Positions 32,262-40,383 of a DNA stretch of 64,000 nucleotides are shown here, in pieces. The stretch spans positions 1-64,000 of the forward strand of contig JANPNV010000168.1 of NCBI GenBank assembly GCA_031427625.1, given 5' to 3'. Position numbers and translations under genes: made by a program. Each line of letters opens with the position of its first letter. Position 1 is the first letter of the stretch. The DNA is from JADKIH01 sp031427625 (GTDB taxonomy: Bacteria; Bacteroidota; Bacteroidia; AKYH767-A; 2013-40CM-41-45). The notes below the pieces were generated by a model that was not told the origin of the DNA, made no database searches, and worked only from the letters and a program-made list of their open reading frames with translations.

Positions 32262-35200
32262 TTACTTGTTAAATTTCTCTATTATTCTTCTTAAAACATT
32301 TTGTTGCAGAAGGACGTAAAGCGAAATGGTCATTAACCATATTACAAGTAAATTTGCATTAAGCGTATTTAATCGCTGGCTTCCGAAATTTTTTACTGAC
32401 GAGAAAAGCGGGGCGCTAAAAAAATTTTCAGAATTGTTAATATGAAAAATGGGCTCGAAGCGTTGAATTATTTTATCATTCGTAACGACGAGTCTTTCTC
32501 TGACATTTGTGTTTCTGACCATGTCTTCGAGACTTTCATTTTCATACATATCTTTTTCTTCCTGAAACTTTTTTGATTTTTCAGGTGAATTCATCATAAG
32601 GGTTAACAGTTCTTCTTTTTTCTCGTTTGCATTATTGTATTGATCGATATAGAATTCTTTCAACGAGTCGAGGGCGTTTTTTGCCTGTTGGCATATCGCA
32701 TTTGTAAATACTCCCGGCTTCAATTTTGGTAAAAAGGCAAACACTTGATTTGTATGAAGTGATGATTCTTCTTTGAAACCATTAGAAAGAACAGTAAGAG
32801 GAATTGTCAGTGAATCCTGAGGAGCGTTCCCGGAAAAAATACTTTCGCATTTATCAATTCTTTCCCGCATTGTCGGAATCCACCAGTCTTTCTTATAAGT
32901 CGCTCTGCTCATGATCGCATCGAGGGGGAAGAATTTTTTTTCGAACGGATTGTTTGCAAATTGTTCAACTGAAAGAGCTTCATAAGCCCAACGTGATGTC
33001 ATAATATTTCCGATTAACGGAACGCCTTCCTGTGTCGTTATTGCAGGATGTAGTTTTTCGAACCGGACGATAACGCCACTGAGAAGTATCTGAGGGATAA
33101 GAAGGAATGGAATGAGAATATATACTGTAACAGCTGAATCTAATCCGGCGGAAATGTTTAATCCGAGCAGATTGGCAAAACAAGCTGTACTGAACAAGAT
33201 CAGCCAGAAAACTAAATCCATGTCGTGGATACCCATAAAAAGGTTTCCAATAATAACGAACGATGCTGATTGTATGGCTGAAATTATAAATAGCAAAGCT
33301 ACCTTACTTAACAAATAACCTGTTCGGCTCAGATGCAGGAATTTTTCACGTTGCTGAATTTTTCTGTCACGGATTATTTCCTCTGCGCTGACGGAGAGTC
33401 CAAGAAACAATGCAACGATGACGCCGATGAAAAGATATGCCGGCAGATTCGGATTGCTTATGAGTCTATAATTCTCATGAGATGAAAAACGTAAAATGAA
33501 ACCGAGGATTAATGCAAGGAGCGGAGCTTCAAGCATGTTTATGAGCATATACTGTTTATTACTCAACTTGGTTATTAAATCCCGGGTAAAAAATATTTTC
33601 CACTGATTAAAAGGGGAAGCTTTTTTCGAAATCTGTTTAATAGGCAAAGATTTAACATCGTCTGTTTTTTTCGCTGCATTTTTTAAGTATAGCTCATTCC
33701 AGTCGCGCGGAGTTATTCTTCTTGTTCCTGTATTATTTCCAAATTCGTCAACTTCATGGAGCTCGATGATATTGAATAATTGTTCAGGATTGATATTGCC
33801 ACATAGTGCGCATTCACTTTGATCAGCATCTGTGAGATGTACCTGTCGTTTGAAATACATCATCGCATCCGACGGATTTCCGAAGAACACTGGATAACCA
33901 CCGGTGTCGATCATTAAAAGCAGATCGAACATGCGGAAAATTTCTGATGAAGGCTGATGAATTACAACGAATACAATTTTTCCGCTAAGGGCAAGTTGCT
34001 TTAGCAGATCCATTACATTTTCTGCATCCCGTGATGAGAGTCCGGAGGTAGGTTCATCGACAAATAACACGGATGGTTCTCTTACTAGTTCGAGTCCGAT
34101 GTTAAGTCTTTTCCGTTGTCCGCCGCTGATGGTTTTATTAAGTACGTTACCGACACGCAGATCCTTTATTTCGGTTAGTCCAAGAGATTCAAGAACATCT
34201 GATACTTTCTTTCTGATTTCCTCTTCCTTAAGATTCCCGAAACAGAGTTTGGTGTTGTAATACAGGTTTTGAAAAACAGTAAGTTCCTCTATCAGCAAAT
34301 CGTCTTGTGGAATATTTCCTACCATTCCATCCAGAAGTCTTTTTGAATCATACAGATCATTTCCATTTATCAATACTTTTCCTGAAGTAGGTTTACAACT
34401 TCCGTTAAGGATGTTTAGCAATGTTGACTTGCCGGCACCGCTGCTGCCCATTATCCCTGATAATGTTCCGCTGCTAACGCTAAAGTTTAAAGGGTACAAT
34501 CCCTTTCTGCCATTGGGAAATGTATATTCTAATTGATTGACAGAAAATCGTAATTGATCATGTTTATCGGAAGAAAGGAAAAGGCGGATTATATTTGTGT
34601 AATAAAGAGGTTGGATCCTTGAGCCACGGATTACAGCACCTTGTGGGAGTACAGTCACTCTTTCAGGGTTTACCGGTTGTCCGTTGACAGTAAGATTATC
34701 GTTTCCTAGATACCGGAGAATTATTACCTGAGCACGCTGAAGATATAAGAAGATGAGTTTTCCGTTGAGTTCCTGCTTTAGAAGGTGATGCGATTTTGTA
34801 ACTTCCTTTATGTAATCGGAAGAAACAAAAAGGACAGATGAAGAATTACAATTCTTTAATTTTGGTTTTGGTGATGTTAGAGCAAGACATAATTCACTTT
34901 CTTCTGCGTCGATAGTAAAAACATTGGCGACAGTTTCGAGAAATTCTCTTTCGCCTGCTGTAATTTCAGATTCAGAAGTCTGCATAAATTCTGCTAGTCG
35001 CAGAAAAACAATATACTTCTGACGGGTATTAAGTTCCTTATTTATTTCCGTGCAGATTCTAAGCATCTTGACAGAACTTCCTGCAATTTTTTTTCTCTCG
35101 CGGGTGGTGTCATCACTGCCTTCAAGTTTTTTTGCAAAATCATCGAATAAAAAAAGGTATTCCTGAACACGTTGCAAACTTACCTGCTGAATGAGGAATC

Positions 35201-35294
35201 CTTCGACTGTCTCCCTGCTTTGTTGAGTGAGTCTTTCGATTGCAGAGCCAATTGCAAAAAGCTGCATTAGTGCCTGGAGGATGCGTTCGCTCAT
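32262..35294 (-). CDS. large ABCG-like half-transporter with N-terminal TerB/FHA-like region
   Basis: The protein has 1010 residues. Residues about 1-145 form a helical TerB-like region with acidic patches (ITAGEREFLETVANVF). Residues about 150-235 are beta-rich with an FHA-like LTVNGQPVNPERVTVLPQGA. The ATPase follows: Walker A GSSGAGKS (283-290), Q-loop Gln330, signature ISGGQRKR (389-396), Walker B VLFVDEP (409-415) and H-loop His446. A CALC pair lies near 496-499. The ABC2-type membrane domain spans about 590-770 with a last helix near 985-1003 and a long extracytoplasmic insert between. It may export lipid or another envelope component; substrate unknown. The N-terminal fusion suggests regulated assembly or signalling. 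Confidence 0.85.
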   Translation of the reverse strand: MSERILQALMQLFAIGSAIERLTQQSRETVEGFLIQQVSLQRVQEYLFLFDDFAKKLEGSDDTTRERKKIAGSSVKMLRICTEINKELNTRQKYIVFLRLAEFMQTSESEITAGEREFLETVANVFTIDAEESELCLALTSPKPKLKNCNSSSVLFVSSDYIKEVTKSHHLLKQELNGKLIFLYLQRAQVIILRYLGNDNLTVNGQPVNPERVTVLPQGAVIRGSRIQPLYYTNIIRLFLSSDKHDQLRFSVNQLEYTFPNGRKGLYPLNFSVSSGTLSGIMGSSGAGKSTLLNILNGSCKPTSGKVLINGNDLYDSKRLLDGMVGNIPQDDLLIEELTVFQNLYYNTKLCFGNLKEEEIRKKVSDVLESLGLTEIKDLRVGNVLNKTISGGQRKRLNIGLELVREPSVLFVDEPTSGLSSRDAENVMDLLKQLALSGKIVFVVIHQPSSEIFRMFDLLLMIDTGGYPVFFGNPSDAMMYFKRQVHLTDADQSECALCGNINPEQLFNIIELHEVDEFGNNTGTRRITPRDWNELYLKNAAKKTDDVKSLPIKQISKKASPFNQWKIFFTRDLITKLSNKQYMLINMLEAPLLALILGFILRFSSHENYRLISNPNLPAYLFIGVIVALFLGLSVSAEEIIRDRKIQQREKFLHLSRTGYLLSKVALLFIISAIQSASFVIIGNLFMGIHDMDLVFWLILFSTACFANLLGLNISAGLDSAVTVYILIPFLLIPQILLSGVIVRFEKLHPAITTQEGVPLIGNIMTSRWAYEALSVEQFANNPFEKKFFPLDAIMSRATYKKDWWIPTMRERIDKCESIFSGNAPQDSLTIPLTVLSNGFKEESSLHTNQVFAFLPKLKPGVFTNAICQQAKNALDSLKEFYIDQYNNANEKKEELLTLMMNSPEKSKKFQEEKDMYENESLEDMVRNTNVRERLVVTNDKIIQRFEPIFHINNSENFFSAPLFSSVKNFGSQRLNTLNANLLVIWLMTISLYVLLQQNVLRRIIEKFNK

Positions 35295-35339
35295 CTTTCG
35301 TTATTCATTGTTCAACAGCAGAAGTTGAACGGTTTAAAA

Positions 35340-35362
35340 AAAGCCACGGTATCCGCGGCTTT
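35340..35362 (-). terminator. intrinsic terminator of the lipoprotein gene at 35384
   Basis: Read on the minus strand, AAAGCCGCGG pairs with CCGTGGCTTT (one G-T pair) around the loop ATA/T, followed by a T tract (A run 35334-35342 on the plus strand). It lies 21 bases past the stop and separates this gene from the ABC transporter gene downstream. Confidence 0.85.
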
Positions 35363-35383
35363 GAATTGATATTTTTTGTCAGA

Positions 35384-36247
35384 TTATCTGGTAAGATCCA
35401 TTCTGACAGGGGAAACAACAGCACTTAACTTTGCCATGTTTTCCTTGCTAAGATCTTCAGGTGATTTAATTCCATCGAATACAGTCTTAATTCCTTTAAG
35501 TTGAACAAGAAGGGATGCAGAACTTGGATATTTTGTAAGATCTGAAAACAGATTGATTAAATTATCGAGGTATAATTTTTCGTTGTAAATTTTTTCGATA
35601 AGATTTGTATTCGTTGATGTGCGTCCAGTAGATTTTGTAAGTTCAATGCTTAGGTACATCGCTTCGATAACGCTTCCTGCGAGAACATGTGAGGCAACTT
35701 CAACGCGGCGATTTGAGCGGAGGTAATTATCCGTTTCAGAATACGCTCTGTCAATGATCTTTACCAGAGAATCTTTGTTCTGTTCGTTATCCATGAAGCT
35801 TGAAGTAAACTTGTCGAACGTTTCCTGAACATTAAGTTTCACTGCCATTTTTTTTGATGTAGAATAATAATCCAGCAAATCCTGATTCTGTCCGTAGAAG
35901 GCAGCATAAGCCATGTCTATACCATAGATTCCATAATTCACAGCTTTCTTAAAACCACTCGAATAATCGGAAGATCGATTTGGCGGATTAAGGAGATCCT
36001 TGCTGAATGGAAGTTTATTCTGATAGATAGCATTGATCATCTCAAGTGGAGAAGGAAGATTAGCAATTGTATAGAAAAATTTAAAGTCGAGCATTTCGTC
36101 GGCTTTCTGCTTTGCAGAATCCTTCACAGTTGTAGTTGTGTCGGTAAATTCATCAGTCGTATTTTCTGGCTTCTGATTATTGCTGCATGATTGGCTAAGA
36201 ATAAAAACTGCAGCGAGAAGAAACGATATCGAATAATGCTTTTTCAT
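35384..36247 (-). CDS. unknown lipoprotein, mainly helical
   Basis: The protein has 287 residues. The signal is MKKHYSISFLLAAVFILSQSC with the lipobox cysteine at 21. A Thr/Asp-rich linker (about 28-45) precedes a helical domain containing a Tyr-rich GIYGIDMAYAAFYGQNQDLL segment and SHVLAGSVIEAMYLSIEL. I do not recognise a characterised family, though similar lipoproteins occur in Bacteroidota. It is transcribed from its own promoter (36262-36291) and ends at its own terminator, so it is monocistronic. Confidence 0.78.
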   Translation of the reverse strand: MKKHYSISFLLAAVFILSQSCSNNQKPENTTDEFTDTTTTVKDSAKQKADEMLDFKFFYTIANLPSPLEMINAIYQNKLPFSKDLLNPPNRSSDYSSGFKKAVNYGIYGIDMAYAAFYGQNQDLLDYYSTSKKMAVKLNVQETFDKFTSSFMDNEQNKDSLVKIIDRAYSETDNYLRSNRRVEVASHVLAGSVIEAMYLSIELTKSTGRTSTNTNLIEKIYNEKLYLDNLINLFSDLTKYPSSASLLVQLKGIKTVFDGIKSPEDLSKENMAKLSAVVSPVRMDLTR

Positions 36248-36563
36248 AAGAAGATTTTGTGCAAAAATAGAAAGGTTTGACTGAAATCAAAGAAATAGAG
36301 CAAAATTAGAATGTCATTTCTCATTATTTTTTAGAAATCTTCATTCCAGAACGGGTTGAATTTCGGAATCATGACTTTTTGGGGCTGGAGGATAGCCAAC
36401 TATCATCAATTTGCTTATTCAACAGGTTGAAGAATGCCAGTGAGCCGGCGGAGATTCTATTTACAGACATTTTGTTAGGTTTGATTTTAGAAGGAAGGTG
36501 AAAAAATTTAACTGGACTTTTGATTAACGTGATAATGAAGCGGAATGGCTATCTTGCAGCCCG
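36248..36563. other. 316-base divergent intergenic region
   Basis: It holds the promoter of the lipoprotein gene (36262-36291, minus strand). The rest carries no gene. It separates the lipoprotein from the divergent deaminase gene. Confidence 0.4.
36262..36291 (-). promoter_or_regulatory. Bacteroidota-type promoter for the lipoprotein at 35384
   Basis: On the minus strand, TTTG (36288-36291) and TATTTTTG (36262-36269) are 18 bases apart, fitting TTTG/TAnnTTTG. The leader before the ATG at 36247 would be about 8-10 bases. Confidence 0.5.
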
Positions 36564-37031
36564 ATGAATCACCTCAGTTTTGATGAAATATACATGGAGC
36601 TGGCCCAAAATTTATCCCGCAAATCACATTGTGTGAAGATGAAGGTTGGCGCAGTGCTTACAAAAGATACAAGAATAGTTTCCATTGGTTATAACGGTCC
36701 TCCCGCTGCAACACATAATTGTGATGAAGAGTGGCCGGAGACCGGATGTCCGCGAGACAGCAAAGGAAGCTGCTCGCTGGCTTTGCATGCTGAGCAAAAT
36801 GCAATTCTTTACGCTTCAAAAAACGGAGTGCCTGTGGATGGATGCACCCTATATATAACCCTATCTCCCTGTTTAGCTTGTGCAAGAATCATCTATGCTA
36901 TGGGAATTAAGAGCGTCATTTACCTGAAGTCATATGCGGAGTATAAAGGTTTAGGAACTGATGAAGGCGTCGATTTTCTTATGCGGTTTGGTGTAAATGT
37001 GAAACACTATCCACAAGAAGCCATTGCCTGA
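36564..37031 (+). CDS. dCMP deaminase family protein (ComEB-like)
   Basis: The protein has 155 residues, full length for the family. The zinc site is intact: His75 and proton-shuttle Glu77 in LHAEQNA, and Cys103 and Cys106 in SPCLAC. An insert with three further cysteines (CDEEWPETGCPRDSKGSC, about 53-70) is typical of deoxycytidylate deaminases. Predicted reaction: dCMP to dUMP, feeding dTMP synthesis in the cytoplasm. It lies 148 bases upstream of the S41 protease gene, a neighbourhood often seen in Bacteroidota. Confidence 0.9.
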   Translation: MNHLSFDEIYMELAQNLSRKSHCVKMKVGAVLTKDTRIVSIGYNGPPAATHNCDEEWPETGCPRDSKGSCSLALHAEQNAILYASKNGVPVDGCTLYITLSPCLACARIIYAMGIKSVIYLKSYAEYKGLGTDEGVDFLMRFGVNVKHYPQEAIA

Positions 37032-37179
37032 TTATTTGATGCCATGTTGTGCAACAAATCTAAAAGGAAGGTAGGACCGATTCGGGTTTTAGCCGAACAA
37101 AACTGTTCAACATAAAAGAAAACATTTTCGGGAAAAATCAGTTAAAGACAAGATTCAATTAATCTGAAGGATATAAATC

Positions 37180-38799
37180 GTGAATAAATTAAAAATCTGG
37201 TTGCCATTTATGTTTGCAGGGCTTCTGGCAATAGGCATTTATGTAGGCATGAGAATGAATGAGCCATACAGGCATAACAATTCATTATTCTCTTTTCGAA
37301 CCGGCCAGTTCAACAAAATAAATGATGTCATCAACTACATCAATCAGGAATATGTAGATACCGTCAATCAGAAAAAACTTGTCGAGAATACGATTGAAGA
37401 TATGCTTCATCAGCTGGATCCGCATTCAGCCTACATTCCGGCCGAACAATTACAAGCTACCAACGAGCCTCTTGAAGGGAATTTTGATGGCATAGGCGTT
37501 GAATTTCATATTCAGAACGATACGATTATGGTTGTTGCAGCAGTTTCCGGTGGCCCTTCTGATGCATTGGGAATTCAGCCTGGGGACAGGATTGTAAAAG
37601 TGGAGAATAAGAATGTAGCCAATATAAATATTTCGAGTGCAGAGGTTATGAAATTACTACGTGGCCCCGGAGGTACTAAAGTTAAGGTTAGTATTTATAG
37701 AAGCGGACGTATGGTTGATTATCTGATAACACGTGGAAAGATTCCAATCTACAGTGTTGATGTCAGTTATATGTTGAACGATGAAACCGGTTATATAAAA
37801 GTTAGCCATTTCGGTGATCATACATATGAGGAATATCTGGAAGCATTCACGAAATTGAAGAATCAGGGACTCAAATATCTTGTTCTCGATCTTCGTGGTA
37901 ATCCGGGCGGGTATCTGAAAACGGCCATACAGCTTGCTGATGAATTTCTACCTGATAAAAAACTGATAGTTTACACGGAAGGTCGCTCACGACCTAAGGA
38001 ATCCTATTATGCTAGTTCAAGGGGGTTGTTTGAAGAAGGCGGACTCGCAGTATTGATTGACGAAGGAAGCGCATCAGCAAGCGAAATCGTTTCCGGTGCA
38101 TTGCAGGACTGGGACAGAGCAACAATTATTGGCCGTCGGTCATTTGGTAAAGGACTGGTACAGGAACAAAGCGAATTTCCAGATGGATCCGCAATCAGGC
38201 TTACCATCGCACGGTATTTTACTCCAACAGGTCGTTGTATTCAGAAACCATATGAAGCGAATTATGAGCAATATGAAAACGAACTTTTAGAACGCCTTAA
38301 AAAAGGTGAACTGTTGAGTTCTGATAGTATTCATTTTGCGGATTCGTTGAAATTCACTACACCCGGTGGACACTTGGTCTATGGCGGAGGCGGAATAATG
38401 CCAGATGTTTTTGTTTCTATGGATACATCCGGAAGCTCAGCATATTTTTCTGCGATCAGCAGCAAAGGACTGATTTCAGAATTCACTTACGATTTTCTGG
38501 ATAATAATAGGAAAAATTTGTTAAAATATAAATCGTTCAAAGAGTTCAATAGCTCATTCAACATTACGGAAACTATTTTTAATGAGTTCATCTCATTCGC
38601 CGCCAGAAAGGGTGTTAAAGCTGATGAGAAAGGAATTAAACAGTCAGCGGAAGTTATTCGGACACAATTAAAAGCGTTGGTAGCTCGGCAGCTATGGAAG
38701 AATGAAGGATTCTATTCAGTAATGCATACACTCGACAGAACATTAAAAAAAGCTGTAGAGCTTGTGGAAAAAAAGCAAGTTGCCTTTAAAGGGAGTTAG
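37180..38799 (+). CDS. S41-family carboxyl-terminal processing protease
   Basis: The protein has 539 residues from GTG 37180. An N-terminal membrane anchor or signal (about 5-24) precedes the N-terminal domain, then a PDZ domain (about 90-180, GGPSDALGIQPGDRIVKV). The catalytic site is Ser299 in EGSASASEI, Lys324 in SFGKGLVQ and Gln328. The substrate-binding RGNPGGYL lies at about 239-246. It cleaves C-terminal tails of periplasmic or outer-membrane proteins. A paralogue sits at 59287; the two proteases share the core but differ in their C-terminal helical extension. Confidence 0.93.
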   Translation: MNKLKIWLPFMFAGLLAIGIYVGMRMNEPYRHNNSLFSFRTGQFNKINDVINYINQEYVDTVNQKKLVENTIEDMLHQLDPHSAYIPAEQLQATNEPLEGNFDGIGVEFHIQNDTIMVVAAVSGGPSDALGIQPGDRIVKVENKNVANINISSAEVMKLLRGPGGTKVKVSIYRSGRMVDYLITRGKIPIYSVDVSYMLNDETGYIKVSHFGDHTYEEYLEAFTKLKNQGLKYLVLDLRGNPGGYLKTAIQLADEFLPDKKLIVYTEGRSRPKESYYASSRGLFEEGGLAVLIDEGSASASEIVSGALQDWDRATIIGRRSFGKGLVQEQSEFPDGSAIRLTIARYFTPTGRCIQKPYEANYEQYENELLERLKKGELLSSDSIHFADSLKFTTPGGHLVYGGGGIMPDVFVSMDTSGSSAYFSAISSKGLISEFTYDFLDNNRKNLLKYKSFKEFNSSFNITETIFNEFISFAARKGVKADEKGIKQSAEVIRTQLKALVARQLWKNEGFYSVMHTLDRTLKKAVELVEKKQVAFKGS

Positions 38800-38838
38800 T
38801 CTTTTGCATCGTTAAAAACATTGATGTCAGGATTTTTT

Positions 38839-39527
38839 ATGTTTCGTTTTCTTATAGGCTCCTGTTCAGGGCAATCACCATTTAAATTATCTACTCCTCG
38901 AGATTTTCTGGTTGGAGGTATGATTCTTCCATTGTACCTTGGAGGTAATTAGATATTAAAAAGCAAAAAACCATTTTCTGAGGAAGAGATAAAAAATTTC
39001 TACAGCTGCAAAATAATTCTATTCGACCGTTCAGCAACAAGACATTATTCTTTGCAAAGTAGAAAGGTCAGCGATATTTTACTGATTACATGTGCTGCTG
39101 CACCTGCATTATTATTAATCGATAAGAAAAGGAGAGCAGATGCCGGTGTTACTGGTGTCATGTATATTGAAACAATTGGAATAACTGCAGCGGAAATCCA
39201 TATTGTAAAAAAATGGTTAAAAGGGCAAGGCCATATGTTAACAACAAGGAGGTAAGTGATCAGACTAAATTAAAACGTGATGCTACATGTTCATTTTTCT
39301 CGGGTGATACAGCATCAACTGCAACTGCTTGCTTTTTAGCTGCCGGAATTTATTCGGCTAATTACTCTGATGGTGGCTACTGGCCTTGGCTAGCTGCAGC
39401 CATTTTGCCTTTGAGTACAGGTTATTTCCGCTACAGTGTCGGATAATATTTTCGCACTCATATTCCGGCTGGATTTATAGTAGGTTCAGACAATGGCTAT
39501 GTAATCACTCAGTTGCATAAACGATAA
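38839..39527 (+). pseudogene. PAP2-family phosphatase, inactivated by two stops and a frameshift
   Basis: Joined translation gives a full PAP2-like protein: MFRFLIGSCSGQSPFKL, an in-frame TAG at 38950-38952, EEEIKNFYSCKIILFDRSAT, DILLITCAAAPALLL. A frame change at the A run 39207-39213 leads to MVKRARPYVNN and KRDATCSFFSGDTAS. A TAA follows at 39444-39446, then YFRTHIPAGFIVGS through to the final TAA at 39525-39527. The phosphatase motifs K(R)xxxxRP and SGHxxS are recognisable, but the catalytic histidine of SGHTAS is Asp here. Several independent lesions argue against a sequencing error. The intact ancestor would have removed phosphate from lipid substrates at the membrane. Confidence 0.85.
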
Positions 39528-39569
39528 AAAAATACAAAGAACTTGTAACCTTTTTACGGTACTTTATTT

Positions 39570-39577
39570 TACCTTTG
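39570..39577 (+). promoter_or_regulatory. TAnnTTTG -7 box of the sod gene
   Basis: TACCTTTG matches the Bacteroidota -7 element and lies 25 bases before the sod ATG. A TTG at 39543-39545 is 24 bases upstream, slightly farther than ideal for the -33 element. Confidence 0.4.
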
Positions 39578-39602
39578 ACTACACAATCTTAAATTTTATA
39601 TT

Positions 39603-40208
39603 ATGGCTTTCGAACTTCCAAAACTTCCTTATGCATTTAATGCACTTGAACCGAATATTGATGCGCGTACGATGGAGATCCATCATGGCAAACATCACCA
39701 GGCTTATGTAACAAATCTGAATAATGCAATAGCCGGCACAGATGCAGAAAAACTTTCTATAGAAGAAATTTGTAAAAACATTTCAAAATATCCTGCTGCT
39801 GTTCGAAACAATGGCGGAGGTCATTTCAATCATTCGCTTTTCTGGACAATCATGAAACCGGGTGGCGGAGGAAACCCGACCGGACAAATTGCAGAGGCCA
39901 TCAATTCTGCTTTTGGAAATTTTGATGAGTTAAAGACGAAGATTAATACTGCAGGTGCAACAAGATTTGGCAGCGGATGGGCATGGCTCATTGTCGGTGC
40001 TGATAAGAAATTAGCAGTTACCTCAACATCCAATCAGGATAATCCTTTGATGGATATAGCCGATGTGAAAGGAATTCCGGTTTTAGGAATTGATGTATGG
40101 GAACATGCCTATTACCTTAACTACCAGAACAGACGTCCCGATTACCTAAGCGCCTGGTGGAATGTAGTAAACTGGGATGAAGTCAACAGAAGATTCATTT
40201 CAATCTAA
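39603..40208 (+). CDS. sodA: superoxide dismutase, Mn-type or cambialistic
   Basis: The protein has 201 residues with no signal peptide, so cytoplasmic. Metal ligands are intact: His27 in IHHGKHH, His77 in HFNHSLFW, and Asp164 and His168 in DVWEHAYY. Gln145 in SNQDNPL, rather than the AGTPL of iron enzymes, and the GGGHFNH stretch point to manganese or dual metal use. It dismutates superoxide to O2 and H2O2. Monocistronic, with a strong terminator 33 bases downstream and a -7 box close upstream. Confidence 0.95.
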   Translation: MAFELPKLPYAFNALEPNIDARTMEIHHGKHHQAYVTNLNNAIAGTDAEKLSIEEICKNISKYPAAVRNNGGGHFNHSLFWTIMKPGGGGNPTGQIAEAINSAFGNFDELKTKINTAGATRFGSGWAWLIVGADKKLAVTSTSNQDNPLMDIADVKGIPVLGIDVWEHAYYLNYQNRRPDYLSAWWNVVNWDEVNRRFISI

Positions 40209-40241
40209 GATTGAAGGTTTAAACGGGGATATTTTATATTG

Positions 40242-40282
40242 AGAATCAGAAATCCTTCATTGGTTTCTGATTCTTTTTTTTT
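40242..40282 (+). terminator. intrinsic terminator of sod
   Basis: AGAATCAGAAA pairs perfectly with TTTCTGATTCT around an 11-base loop, followed by nine T. It is a strong rho-independent terminator. Confidence 0.92.
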
Positions 40283-40383
40283 GGTTTATGATGGCCGATC
40301 TATTTCTAATTTTCCGGCGCCTATGAAGCTATATTCTTTAGCAAAACTTACAACATTTTGTGGCCGACTGCGTTAAATGCCTA

